Positions 24,992-36,842 of a DNA stretch of 64,000 nucleotides are shown piece by piece. A model generated the notes under the pieces. It was not told the origin of the DNA. It saw nothing but the letters and a program-made list of their open reading frames with translations, and ran no database searches. The stretch is from Callorhinus ursinus (taxonomy: Eukaryota > Chordata > Mammalia > Carnivora > Otariidae). Every line of letters begins with the position of its first letter. Positions within the stretch are counted from its first letter, which is position 1. A program made the translations under genes and the position numbers. The DNA lies in NCBI RefSeq assembly GCF_003265705.1, contig NW_020312817.1:26431861-26495860 (forward strand), given 5' to 3'.

Positions 24992-25187
24992 AGGGCACCT
25001 GGGTGGCTCAGTTGGTAGAGCATCCAATTCTTGATTCTGACTCAGGTCATGATCTCAGGGTCTTAAGATCAAGCCCCTCAATGGGCTCCTCACTCAGTGG
25101 GGAATCTGCTTGAGATTCTCTCCCCCCACCACCTCATGCTCATGTGTGCTCTCTCCTCTCTCAAATAAATAATAAAACCTTTTAAAA
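24992..25187 (+). mobile_element. SINEC, plus, older subtype
   Basis: GGGCACCTGGGTGGCTCAGTTGGTAGAGCATCC head, CT-rich body, and AATAAATAATAAAACC tail. Confidence 0.88.
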
Positions 25188-25189
25188 AA

Positions 25190-25940
25190 AATCATTAGTC
25201 ATTAGAGAAATACAAATTAAAACCATAATGATACAACTTCACCCTGATTAGGATGGCTATTATCAAAAAAAAAAAAAAGAAAAAACAAGTGTCCACAAGG
25301 ATGTAAAGGAAGTAGAATCCTTGAGTATTGCTGGTAGGAATGTAGAATAGTGCAGCTGCTGTGGATATCAGTTTGCTAATTCCTCAAAGAGTTAAACATG
25401 GAATTACCATATAACCTAGCAATTCCACTCCTAGATAGATACCCAAAACAACTGAAAGCAGGGACTCAAGCAGATACTTATACACCAACATTCATAGCAG
25501 TACTATTCACAAAGCCAAAAGGTACAAACAACCCAACTGTCCATCAATAGATGAATGAATGAACAAAATATGGTATATACATACAATGGGTATTATTCAG
25601 CCTTAAAAAGAAATACAATTCTGATATATGCTACAATATGAATTAACCTTGAAAACATGCTAAGTGAAGTAAGCCAGACAAAAAGGACAAACATTGTATG
25701 AGTCCACTTAACTGAGACACAAGGATAGGCAAATTCATAGATAAAGAAAGTAGAATAGTGGTTGCCAGGAGATGAGGAGAGGAGTCAATGGGGAGTTAGG
25801 ATTTAATGGGTATAGACTTTCAGTTGGGGAAACATACCAGAGATGGATGTCGGTCATAGTTGCAAGTTATATGAATGTACACTTAGAAATTGGTATGACA
25901 GAAAGCTTTATGCTATGTATATTTTACCACAATAAAAAAA
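25190..25940 (+). mobile_element. L1 3' end, plus
   Basis: ORF2 tail text (AGGATGGCTATTATC, GTTTGCTAATTCCTCAAAGAG, ATTCCACTCCTAG) and a 3' UTR with GTGGTTGCCAGGAGATGAGG. Confidence 0.88.
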
Positions 25941-25984
25941 AGTATCTTTGTATATCTAAGGCCTTGCTAGATAGTTCACACTAA

Positions 25985-26925
25985 TAATATGATTTATGGT
26001 AAATGCCTGTTTTTGTTTTCCTGGTACCCTGGGCCACACTGTGTCACTATGAGCTCTGCAAAAGACAGAAGGGCTGGAGACTGATTAGTTGAGATAAGTC
26101 ACAACCTTGCTCCATGCCTAAAAGACTGACACACCCTTCCCCCCCCACCCCACCCAATAAAAACCCTGGATACCCAAACTGAGGGTTGCTGGAGTGGTGG
26201 GGGGTGGGAGGGATTGGGTGGCTGGGTGATAGACATTGGGGAGGGTATGTGCTATGGTGAGCACTGTGAATTGTACAAGACTGATGAATCACAGATCTGT
26301 ACTTCTGAAACAAATAATGCAATATATGTTAAGAAAAAAAAGAAAAAGAAGAAGATAGCAGGAGGGGAAGAATGAAGGGGGAGTAAGTTGGAGGGGGAGA
26401 CGAACCATTAGAGACGATGGACTCTGAAAAACAAACTGAGGGTTCTAGAGGGGAGGGGGTGGGGGGATGGGTTAGCCTGGTGATGGGTATTAAAGAGGAC
26501 ACATTCTGCGTGGAGCACTGGGTGTTATGCACAAACAATGAATCATGGAACACTACATCAAAAACTAATGATGTAATGTATGGTGATTAACATAACAATA
26601 AAAAATTATTAAAAAAAAAAAAAAAAAAACCCTGGATACCAAGGCCCAGGTGAGCTTCCCTGGCTGGCAGGACTTCATTCTTGTTGTCATGCATCACTGA
26701 TGAGAGAATTAAACACTGTCAGAGCAACTCCACTGAGGGGACAACTGGACCCTTACACTTGTTTTCTCTGGTACACCACTGTATGCACCTTTTCCTTTCC
26801 CTGATTTTAATCTGCATCCTTTCTCTGTAATAAACCATACTTGTAAATATAACAGCTTTTCTGAGTTCTATGAGTCCTTCTAAGGAATCATCAAACCTGA
26901 AGGTAGTTTCGGTGACCCCTGACCC
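25985..26925 (+). mobile_element. Solitary ERV-type LTR, split by an L1
   Basis: The left part (25985-26174) ends CCAATAAAAACCCTGGATACC. The right part (26627-26925) continues AAGGCCCAGGTGAGCTTCCC, then TCTGTAATAAACCATACTTGTAA and GAGTCCTTCTAAGGAATCATC. A poly(A)-signal-bearing block of the same kind recurs at 63560-63935. No internal viral genes are present. Confidence 0.6.
26175..26626 (+). mobile_element. L1 3' end with two tandem 3' modules, plus, with 14-bp TSD
   Basis: Flanked by AAACCCTGGATACC (26161-26174 and 26627-26640). Module I (CAAACTGAGGGTTGCTGG to ATGCAATATATGTT) joins through an A-rich spacer to module II (GAAGAAGATAGCAGGAGGGG to AACATAACAATAAAAAA). The layout is the same as in the independent copy at 16159-16494. 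Confidence 0.92.
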
Positions 26926-27009
26926 AGATGGAAAAGCATGTACCATGCAAACATTAACCAGGAAAAAGTTGGCCTGGCTTTATTAATATAAAACAAGAAA
27001 CACTTCAGA

Positions 27010-27360
27010 ACAAGAAATACTACCAGATATAAAGAGGAACATACCTAATAACAGTCAATTCAAGAAACAAACTCAAACATGTACATCAAATAACAGAGAT
27101 TCAAAATACATGAAACAACAAATCAACAAAACTAAAAGAAACAATACACAAATCCAGAATTATAGTTGGAAATTTTAACACTGCTCTCAGGAATTAACAT
27201 AAATAATAAGGAAAATCAATAGGAATATAAAAGATTTAAATACAATAACCCAACTTAACCTAATTAACATTTAGAAAGCATTCCACCCCAAAACTACAGA
27301 GAACATACATTATTTTCAGAACATTCACCAAGACAGACCATGTAATGAGCCATAAAACAA
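27010..27360 (+). mobile_element. L1M ORF2 fragment, plus
   Basis: Old LINE sequence such as ACAAATCAACAAAACTAAAAG, CTGCTCTCAGGAATT and TTTTCAGAACATTCACCAAGAC. Confidence 0.7.
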
Positions 27361-27864
27361 GTCTATTGTTAGTTGTCTGGGCCCAAGTGAGAAAAACAGA
27401 TGCAACATTTCCTAAACTTATTTGACCATAAAGCCTTTCTGCAAAGGCATCTCCAGGGACTACTGTTTCTCAGAACACTTTGGGAAAAGCTATCCCACCC
27501 ATTTTCACCTCTTCCTATTTCTCCTCCTAGTTTTAACTAGCAAAATAAGGGGATCAATAAAACGATCCCTTCCTTGGCTACTCAGCCAGAACTAGCCAAT
27601 CTTATGAAGTACCTGCAGAAGTCCTAAGGCAGGAATAAACTTGACATATTTGGGAAACAGTAAGGGGGCCAGAACAGCTGGAACAGCATAAAGGGTAAGT
27701 GGTAGGACATGAAATCAGAAAGTTAAGCAGCAGAGGTCAGAGCATGAAAGACCTTCTAAACCTCAGGAAGAATTCTGAATGTGATTTTAAGTATGAGGGG
27801 AGAGTTTTGAGAAAAGAATATTATCTCCTTCGCGTATTTAAAAGATCTCCCTCTCAAAAAATGA
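27361..27864. other. Unique intron with L2-like segment
   Basis: About 27650-27860 has L2-like text (GACATGAAATCAGAAAG, GAAAGACCTTCTAAACC). Nothing coding recognised. Confidence 0.4.
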
Positions 27865-28095
27865 AACAAGATGAAACCAGGGAAGGAGACAAACTGTAAG
27901 AGACTCTTAATCTCAGGAAACAAACTGAGGGTTGCTGGAGTGTTGGGGGGTGGGAGGGATGGGTGGCTGGGTGATGGACACTGGGGAAGGTATGTGTTGT
28001 GGTGAGCACTGTGAATTGTGTAAGACTGATGAATCACAGACCTATACCCCTGAAACAAATAATACATTATATGTTAATTTAAAAAATTAATTAAT
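27865..28095 (+). mobile_element. L1 3' module I only, plus
   Basis: CAAACTGAGGGTTGCTGGAG to AATACATTATATGTTAATTT with an A-rich end. Flanked by AAAAGATCTCCCTCTC / AGAAGATCACCCTCTC. Confidence 0.88.
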
Positions 28096-28639
28096 TAAAA
28101 ATTTTAAAAAATAGAAGATCACCCTCTCTCTGCTGTGTAAAGAACGAATGGAAACTAGGCAATCAGTTAGGAAGCTCTGGTAACCATAAAAGATGTCGAA
28201 GACCAGAGCAGCTTAGACCAGACTTAAATGTGTATGTCAAAGAAAAAACACCCAGGCAAATCTATATAAACTGTGCTGAGACCTCTTTAAGCATTTTCTT
28301 TACCTAGCTCCCACAATATCTTATTCTCCACCTAATGAGATGCTTAATCTGTCTTCCTTAAGTGATCTCCCTCATCTCCCCAACCTCTTCAGGTTGGAAA
28401 TGTTTTAAGGCTCAGGTCATGAACTATTTTCTAGCTATTCTCATTCTTGTGGTGATTTCACCCAGGTACTTGGCTTTAAAACCATCCATCTATATAATGA
28501 TAATTCCCAATTTTACATCTCCAATCTAGGCCTCTCCCCTAAACTCCAGGCTAGGCTCATGTACCCACGTGATTGTATAGTAAACACCTTAAAATTTAGC
28601 AAACCAAATTGACTTCCTAACCTGCCTCCCCCAATATTT

Positions 28640-29610
28640 TTCTAAGTCCTCCCTACCTCAGATGGTAGCAACTCCATTATTGCAATTGCTAAGGGATAAA
28701 CCTTAAGAAATATCCGTGACTCCTGTCTTTCTCTCACACTGCACTTTCAAGTACGGCAGCGAATCCTTTCAGCTCTACCTTCAAACTCTATCCAGTAACC
28801 AACCACTTCTTACCCACCTCCACGGCTATTACTCAATCCAAGCCTTTATCATCTCTCACTTCATTACTGCTTTCCTCTCAACTGGTCTCTCTAGTTCTGC
28901 CCTTGCCACTGCCTTCACCACTCCCCAAGTCCCAAAATAGCAGTCAAGTGATTCTAGTAAATCTAAATTAGATCATGTCATCAGCTGCTCAAAACCTTCC
29001 AAAAGCTGCTCAAGAAAAGTCCTTACAATGGTCTTCAAGACTTATCTGACCACAAAACCTCTGTGCCTCTGCTCCAGCCATTTACTTTTTTTTTCTTTTT
29101 GTACTTTTAACCTCATATCACACTACTTTGTCCCAGGTCACTTCATACCAGTTGCAAAGGACTCTTCACTGTTCCTCAAACACTCCAAGCCTGCTTTAGC
29201 CGCAGGACCTTTGAACTTGCAGTACCCTCAGCCTAAAATTATCTTGGCCCCTAAAATCATCTAGAATGCAAGGCTCACTCTCTCATCTACTTCCATTCTT
29301 CACTCAAATGTCACTCAAGTGAAGTTATTTAATGTTACTTAAAATTTCAATGTTATTTAAAAATTGCAAACTTCTCTCCACCCTTAAAAATTCTTTACAC
29401 ACCAGCAAGCTCTGTTTTATTTGCTTTATAATTCTCCCCAGCACTTTCCTGTATCTAACATACTATATATTTTACTTATTTACCTTATTTATTGTCTGTC
29501 TCCTCCAAATAGAACATACACTCTAGAGATTTTTGTCTGTTTCATCTCCTGCACAAAACTAGTCCTTAGAGCAGTACCTTTCACACAGAACTCAGTTTAT
29601 TCAATACTGA
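28640..29610 (+). mobile_element. LINE2 (L2) long fragment, plus
   Basis: Recognisable L2 text: CAGGACCTTTGAACTTGCAGTACCC, CTTCACTCAAATGTCACTC, ACATACTATATATTTTACTTA and TTATTGTCTGTCTCC. Nearly 1 kb of the 3' half. Confidence 0.7.
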
Positions 29611-29657
29611 ATCACTGAATGGTAAATAAAGCCTCTCCAGAAGTGTCAAGTTTTGCC

Positions 29658-29850
29658 AGGCCCTGGGTGGTTCAGTCGGTTAAGCGTCTGCCTTAGGCTC
29701 AGGTCATGATCTCAGGGTCCTGGGATTGAGCCCAGCATCAGGCTCCCCACTCGGAGGGGGTCTGCTTCTCCCTCTGCCCTGCCCCCCCTCTACTCATGCT
29801 CTGCTCTCTCTCTTTCTCTCTCTCTCTAATAAATAAAATCTTAAAAAAAA
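29658..29850 (+). mobile_element. SINEC, plus
   Basis: Head lightly truncated (CCAGGCCCTGGGTGGTTCAG). AGTTTTGC(C/T)A flanks it. Confidence 0.9.
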
Positions 29851-30084
29851 AGTTTTGCTAGACCCAAATCAAATCCTGGGACTAGCCTAATTTAAAAAAA
29901 AAAAAATCCTTTGTCAGTATTTATATTCTATGAATAATACTCAATATTCATAAGTGTTTTTAGTCACAGTTTTATTATTTTATAATCTAAGATATTTACT
30001 TATCAATTATAGAGATGCTTACTGATTCCAAATAATTCTCTCTTACTCCAGATGCACTACAAATAGAAAAAACAGTAGACTTCA

Positions 30085-30272
30085 GGGGTGCCTGGGTGGC
30101 TCAGTTGTTAAGCGTCTGCCTCCGGCTCAGGTCGTGATCCCAGGGTCCTGGGATCGAGCCCAGGATTGGGCTCCCTGCTCAGCGGGAAGCCTGCTTCTCC
30201 CCCTGCTTGTGTTCCTTCTCTCGCTTTGTCTCTGTCAAATAAATAAATAAAATCTTTAAAAAAAAACACAAA
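30085..30272 (+). mobile_element. SINEC, plus
   Basis: GTAGACTTCA before and ACAGACTTCA after the element. Confidence 0.92.
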
Positions 30273-30289
30273 ACACAGACTTCAGCCGG

Positions 30290-30790
30290 AAGTCCTATGT
30301 TCAAATCCTAGCTCACCATTTACCAGTAGCATGACTCAGACAATTTTAGCCTCCTCCAAGTCTTAGTTTCTCATCAATAAGATAGCAAGGAGGGGGTGGA
30401 TTAAAGCCCAGACTGCCTTACCTATCCTATACCTAATCACAGGATTATTGCAAAAGTCAAAAATACATGAGAAAATGCTTTATAAACCATAAATTATATA
30501 CAAGTGTGAGTTAAACGTCAAAAGTTTGAGGAAAAACCTGAGATGGAACAGAAAAGTTCAATGTTTGGGAGAGTATATCTCACCATACCTCTCTGGAGTC
30601 AGACTGGCTCCCTGGAGTTGACTCTTCCACTTACTACACCTTAAACAAGTTACTCAACCTCTCTGAGTCATTGTTTCCACATCCATAAATGGAGATAATA
30701 CCAACCTTGTAGCGTCCTTTTGAGGATTACAGCTTATATACGAATATATGTAATGTACCTATGGAATAAGCTTAATGAAGGACATTTTTG
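30290..30790 (+). mobile_element. Two MIR copies, plus
   Basis: The first (30290-30480) has TTCAAATCCTAGCTCACC and TCTTAGTTTCTCATC. The second (30590-30780) has TCAACCTCTCTGAGTCATTG and a GGAGATAATACC stretch. Both show the MIR core. Confidence 0.75.
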
Positions 30791-31054
30791 TTATTCATCT
30801 TGGTCTTTCAAATGGACAAAAATCCAAAAACAGATATATACAAACTACACCATGGGATTAGGAAAGAAGATGATTTTGATTTGGAAATTATATGAGAAAA
30901 AAGAAGGAAAGTGAGAAAGAGCCAGAGGTAATCAAGCAATAATCTCAATAGTTTGCCTATTAAACTTGTTCTTCCTTTGTCTTGCCTTTCTCCAAGTAAA
31001 ACAGCAGGATGAAATGCAAAGAAAAATCAGCATACAAAACACCGTATTTAATAA
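30791..31054. other. Unassigned intron
   Basis: Nothing recognised. Confidence 0.4.
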
Positions 31055-31073
31055 CCTAAAAATGTTAATTTTA

Positions 31074-31274
31074 TTTATTTTTTTAAAAAGATCTTATTTA
31101 TTTACTTGACAGAGAGAGATACAGCGAGAGAGGGCACATAAGCAAGGCGAGTGGGAGAGGGAGAAGCAGGCTTCCTGCGGAGCAGGGAGCCCGATGCGGG
31201 GCTCGATCCCAGGACCCCGGCATCATGACCTGAGCTGAAGGCAGACGCTTAACCAACTGAGCCACCCAGACACC
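31074..31274 (-). mobile_element. SINEC, minus, with perfect 19-bp TSD
   Basis: CCTAAAAATGTTAATTTTA at 31055-31073 and 31275-31293, among the longest duplications in the window. Confidence 0.95.
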
Positions 31275-31293
31275 CCTAAAAATGTTAATTTTA

Positions 31294-32190
31294 AAACTAA
31301 ATATTATATAATCTCTCTTCTTCAAAGAACATTTTTACTAGTCAGTTTTTCAATTTCTCACACACGGGGATGTATTTTGACACTTGAAAATCAAGGCACA
31401 TATCACAAAAATAAAACAATTGTGGTTTTCCAACTACAGAACCGTGATATATTTTATTAAATGTTTAGAAATATGGCAAAATGAATGAAAACAACTCAAA
31501 AAGTAAAAGTGCAATTAAGATATAGATCATACAAACATTTCAAGAATGTTCTTTGAAATCATTTGACTTTGATATATTTCCTCAATTCTAGAACACCAGT
31601 AATTATAAGATGTACCACCAATATAACAACCATTTTTGGGGGGAGGAGCCCCCACATTAAATACATACTTGGATACAAATAGCTAACTTAGATAAACCAA
31701 TTTCAAAAACAGTAAAATGTAATGTATTCTTCTGGGATGCTGAAAATGTTCTATTTCTGGATCTAAAGGGCAGGTTAGAGTATGTTAAATTTGTGAATAT
31801 TTATCAAACTGTACACTTGTATACTTTTCCTGTATCTACATTTACTTCAACAAAAAAATTTATGTCATGTACCTACTCCATACACATACAGCTATCAACT
31901 AAATGAATTCTTGATCTAAACATGAGAGGTAAAGACAGCTTTTAAAAGAAAACATTGAAAAGTAACTTCATGACATTGATACAGGCAGAGATTTCATAAA
32001 CGGAAACAAAAAAGCACTAACCAATTGATAAACGACTTCTTTAAGATTAAGCACTTTGATTCACCAAAACACCAAGATCCTGAAAGAGCTAGCTACAGAG
32101 TAGAATATACCTGCAATGCATATACCCAAAAAGACTATAACCAAAATATGTAAAGAACTACAAATCGATACGAAAAAAGTAAACATCCTA
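31294..32190 (+). other. Intron with L1M 3' end fragment
   Basis: About 31720-31865 is L1 3' UTR-like (ATGCTGAAAATGTTC, CAAACTGTACACTTG). The remainder is unique. Confidence 0.45.
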
Positions 32191-33095
32191 ATAGAAAAAG
32201 GGCAAAAGGCTTAACAGATACTTCACAAAACCAGAAATCCAAATGGGCAATAATACGGGGTCCCTAATATGAAAAGGTGCTCAACCTCATTAGTCATCAG
32301 GAATATAAAATTAAAACTATAATGCAATACCATTACACACCAGTCCAGAATAACTAAAAATAAAAAGACTGACAATAATAAGTGCTGACAAAGATGCAGA
32401 ACAACTAGAACTCTCATACACTGGTGGTAGGAGTATAAATTTGTAAAAACCACTTTCCAAAACTTTAGCAGAATCTACTAAAAATGAACATACCATAACC
32501 ATGACTCAATAATTCCACTCTAAGGTATATAACCAATAAAAATGCATATACATGTTCCCCCCCAAAAAAAGTACAAAAATGTTCATTGCAGGGGCACCTG
32601 GGCGGCTCAGTCGGTTAAGCATCTGACTCTTGATCTCAGCTCAGGTCTGGATCTCAGGGTCATGAGTTCAAGCCCTGCATTGGGCTCCATGCCCACACTG
32701 GGTATGCAGCCTACATACATACATAAATATGTTCCTTTCGACAAAACAACCAAATGTCCACCGACAGTAGAATGGATAAGTTATGGTATATTCACATAAC
32801 AGAATACAGCAATGAGAAGAAACAAACTACAACACAATAAGTGTTAATCTCGTAATTGTAATGCTGTGCAGAAGCAGCTCAAATTCAGATATACTTTATG
32901 ATTCTATTTCACGTAGAGTTCAAAAACAGACAAAACTTTTCTACTGTTAGAATACAAGGAACACAGTAAGGGTTGGGGATTCCAGTACTGATATGTTTCT
33001 TGAGCTGTGTGCTGATTATATAAATGTGCTTATTTTGTGAAAATTCATCTAGTTGCACACTTTCCTATATGAATGTCACACTTCTTTAAAAATCT
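32190..33095 (+). mobile_element. L1 3' end, plus, split by SINEC
   Basis: Contains AACCTCATTAGTCATCAGGAA, ATGTTCATTGCA and the closing 3' UTR. A short SINEC sits at 32591-32724. Confidence 0.85.
32591..32724 (+). mobile_element. SINEC short subtype in L1, plus
   Basis: GGGGCACCTGGGCGGCTCAG head with a (CATA)n-like tail. Flanked by approximate ATGTTC repeats. Confidence 0.88.
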
Positions 33096-33229
33096 TAGAT
33101 AAAATGGGGTCCCAACTGGTGATTCAGGATTTCTAATCCTTTCCCACCAGCAACATTCTTCACCCATACTATACTCAGAGATTTAACTAGCAATGGTCCT
33201 TTATCACCGCCACCGCTCTTAAGGATTGA

Positions 33230-34080
33230 AATAATCAATATCTTTGTTCCTATTTACTTTATGCCAAGCACTTTAACATTCATTCACTCAAATACTAATT
33301 GAATACCTACTATGTACAAAATCTGGGCTGAGTACTTAAGGTACACCAAATGAGCAAGACATTGTTCCTAGCCTCAAGGAGTTCTTAACCTTATAGAAGA
33401 CCACACATACAGGGGGGCACCTGGATGGTTCAGTCAGTTAAGCATCTAACTCTTGGTTTCGGTTCAGGTCATGATCTCATGGGTCATGAGCAGGGAGTCT
33501 GCTTGAGATTCTCTCCCTCTGCCCCTCCCCTCACTCACATGCACACTGTCTCCCTCTTTCTCTAAAATAAATAAATAAATCTTAAAAAAAAAGAAGACAA
33601 CCACACATACAGATAACCAAATGAATGTACAGAGGTACACATAGAACATTATGGAAGTACAAAAGGAACAGTGAAAACAGCCTGGGAGAGGTCAGGTATC
33701 AGGACAGCCTTCGTGGAGGTATGAACACCTGAGTCTTTAAAAGGGTAGGAATTATCCAAGCAAAGTGCATTCCAACAGAGCAAAGAGCTTGAGTAAAAAA
33801 AGCACAGTGTATTTAAAGAAACAATTGCAGTGGCTACATGGTAAAAACAAGCACTGGGATGGGGTTAAGAAGGAGTTGGCCAAAGAGATAGGAGGATGCC
33901 AAGTCATGAAGAAACTCAGACCTTTTCCAACAGGCAAGATGGGTCAGTGAGATTTATGCAAAGGAATTAGTGGTCAGACAGATTATTCAGGGAGCAATGT
34001 AGAGGATGAACTGAAGGAGGATAAGGCTGGCAGAAAGAAGGCTGGTTAGGACGCAGTTATAACTGTCCTGACAGAAGATA
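33230..34080 (+). mobile_element. L2 fragments, plus, split by SINEC
   Basis: 33230-33400 is the L2 end with ATACCTACTATGTACAAAATC and CTCAAGGAGTTC. 33640-34080 has AGGACAGCCTTCGTGGAGG, AAGTGCATTCCAACAGAG and TGAACTGAAGGAGG. Confidence 0.65.
33413..33592 (+). mobile_element. SINEC, plus
   Basis: GAAGACCACACATACAG before and GAAGACAACCACACATACAG after. Confidence 0.92.
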
Positions 34081-34139
34081 ATAAGAGCCTGAAATGAAAT
34101 AAAAGCTATAATAAATATAGAGAAAATACAGAGTACAGA

Positions 34140-34400
34140 TACATTATGCTGCTGGTCTAGAGATCACACTTTGAGAACCACTAGCCTATGCTAGAGGTCA
34201 GCATATTTTTCTGTAAAGGGCCAAATAACAAATATTTTAGGCTTTATGGGCCACAGGCGGTTTCTACTGCACTTCTCGGTTTATGCTTGTTTTTTAAACC
34301 CTTTGAAAATTAAAAACCGTTCTTAGCTAGTAGACTTGACCAAGATAAAGGCCGCAGGCTGGATCTGGGCTGTGGGCATAGTTCGTTGATCCCTGCTATA
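34140..34400 (+). mobile_element. hAT-type MER fossils
   Basis: ACTTTGAGAACCACTAG (34170-34186) ends a MER5A-like piece. 34195-34400 is a second element with AGAGGTCAGCATATTTTTCTG, GTAAAGGGCC, and mirrored TTCGTTGATCCCTGCTA. Confidence 0.65.
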
Positions 34401-34439
34401 CACAGGTAAAGAAGTGAGGATTAACCTTCCTAGGAGATT

Positions 34440-34900
34440 AAAATGCTACTCCCATATTAGTTCCCTACTCAGAAACTTTTCCCTTAGTCCTGACTGCCTA
34501 CTGAATAAGTCAAATCACTACGATGCATAGCACTCATAGGCATCCGTACTCTCTAGCACCAACATACTACTCCAGTCTCAAGAACTATACCCCAGTCTGA
34601 ACCTTCCATTCTTATTAAATTGACCTACTTACATTATTTGCCTCTGTATGTTGTGGTGTTCCCCAATGTTCTTTTCTAGTCTCTAACCTACCTGAATACC
34701 ATTCCTTCAAAGCACAACTCAAATCCTACCCTGAAGTGATTCCATAATCCTCAGAACTCCTAAAAACACTATCTCAATTTATCCAAAATTTATTTGCTGT
34801 CTTATGACTTACTTCAAATAAACTGTAAATTCTTTGAGAACAGGGAATAATTTATACTTCTATCAAAAGATCTAGCATATAACAAGAGATAAATAAACGT
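34440..34900 (+). mobile_element. L2 fragment, plus
   Basis: L2 text such as CCTTCAAAGCACAACTCAAATC and ATTCTTTGAGAACAGGG. Confidence 0.6.
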
Positions 34901-36827
34901 GAAGACCTACATGTGTATACATACGTAACATATATACTTACACACACACACTTTTTTTTTTCCTGAGCTAGCTATGTAACTGAAGCAAATGTGATTTCAC
35001 CCTTACTTATAACAGTAACCGAATACTTTAATTCTATGGACATGATCTGAATGCTGTAGGAAGGATAGAATGACAATCCACAATCACATCTGTCTCTCCT
35101 ATTACTCAAGTTTTTAGGGCTAGTTCACTAGGGGAAACAATAACACAAGTAAAATTTTTCCAATGGCCAGTGTTATCAACGTAGGTACACTGGGATAATG
35201 TTAAATAAGTTACTAGACCAAGTCAAAGTTTACTTACCTATTTTTACTTCACTTATTTTTAAAATACAAAATAACCTTTTACAACTACATTGCTTTAAAT
35301 TCACCCTTATTACTTAAGTTTAAAATCACACATATAGACACACACACACACGCCACACATGCTTTGAATTTTTTTAACAATAACATTCTCTATAACAATT
35401 CACATTATCAAAATGGCATTACTGATTTCATTGAGAATTTAGGGAAATAAGATTGCATTTCAAATTTTTAAGAGAATAGTCCATTTTAGGAATTGTTGAA
35501 TCACTATACTGTACACCTGAAACTAATAAAACACTGTAAAAAAATTGTGCTTACACCAAAAGAAAAAGAAAATAGTTCATTTTCATTCACTACTAATAAA
35601 TAGCTGTAATCAGAGAATGTTTTGAGCTGGATTAAAGGTTTCTTCTTATAATTGAGAACATTACTGAAGACGTCTTTTCAAGTCCAGTGTGAACCATGTC
35701 TTATTTTACTACCCTAAGAATATTCAAGAATCTATAAAAATTCCTCCAGAATCATTTGCCCAAATTTCAAGGCAAACTACATAAAAAAGTATAAAACACT
35801 TCTAGAAAGATATAGAAAACAAAACCAAAAGAAATAAATCAAAAGATGGCCATGAAAGTGAAAACTGAGACTTTCTAACCCTTCAAAACACATTGAAGGA
35901 AGCAGCTTAGTGACTTGTAACCCAGAAAAGACAATTATGCATTGATAAATTGAATATTAATAATGCACTTAATGGAGGACAAGCCCAGGAGCCAGGGACT
36001 CCCATTTCTCAATTCCTGTTCTGCCACTGGCTAGTACAGAGTCTTGGGCACATCCCCATAGGTTAAACAAGAAAAGCTTTACTGACATTCTCAGGCTGTG
36101 GGAATTGATTAAATGTTTATGAAGTACTTTAGGACCATGACGGAAAGCCAAATATCATTTGCTTAGTACAAAACGACAGCTACCTGTTAGGCTTGCAAAT
36201 CCAATCATTATGATTCTTTTTTGTCTTCTTAACATAGCAAATCTTCAGTAAGTCAGTAAAGTGCATGTATTTATGAGCCCGTTTAGTAACTTCAGAGAAA
36301 TGAATTTTCTTCCAAATCTTTGTTGTCTCACAAACCATGTCACTACCCAACCCAACTATTTGCAAAAGGAAATATGATGCGATCCACATTAAAGTTAGGT
36401 CCAGCTATTGATAAGGCAATACCAAATGACTGAAAACTACTAGGAATCACAGTGGAACTTTCTTTGTTAACTTACCAGAAATGTGACTCCTGAAAGTAAT
36501 CCCAGAAAACAGTCGTCCTAACAAAACGTTTATTAAAGGGAAAGTCCGTAGGCTTTCTTACATAAAGAGCTCTAAAATGTTTGTAGACAGTGTCGACAGA
36601 AGACTAAATTCGCTCAGACCCTAATCTAATTCGTTAGGTAGTTCCAGCACCTGCTTGGTGTTGAGCGACTGGAGACTGGTGAGCCTGCCGAGCAAAAGTG
36701 CTGATGCCATCTCCAGCTGCCCCTTTCCGTGAATGACAGTAACAATGAAAACACTGACAAAAGAGCTGGGAGGCCACCCCAAGCCACTGCTTGGCAATAC
36801 TTCTACCCTACCCCCAGCATACACGAG
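34901..36827 (+). other. MEMO1 intron near the promoter, low repeat density
   Basis: Contains small (CA)n runs (34940-34950, 35338-35352), an L1 tail near 35490-35545 and a MIR near 35985-36135. No SINEC within 3 kb of the CpG island. A 69-codon frame on the minus strand (36180-36389) ends at CAG|GTAGCT but has no other support. Confidence 0.45.
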
Positions 36828-36842
36828 CTACAAATCCCAGAA
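36828..36842 (+). promoter_or_regulatory. ZNF143/THAP11-type motif near the MEMO1 CpG island
   Basis: CTACAAATCCCAGAA matches the core of the well-known ACTACAATTCCCAGAATGC promoter element bound by ZNF143/THAP11. It lies about 0.8 kb inside MEMO1 intron 1, at the AT-rich edge of the CpG island. It could belong to an alternative promoter or to the island boundary. Only the central 12-14 positions match, so this is a candidate site. Confidence 0.45.

Noticed and set aside
36180..36389. 69-codon minus-strand ORF ending at CAG|GTAGCT, possible alternative MEMO1 exon
   Set aside because: A lone donor-like site without an acceptor, promoter or family match is expected by chance.
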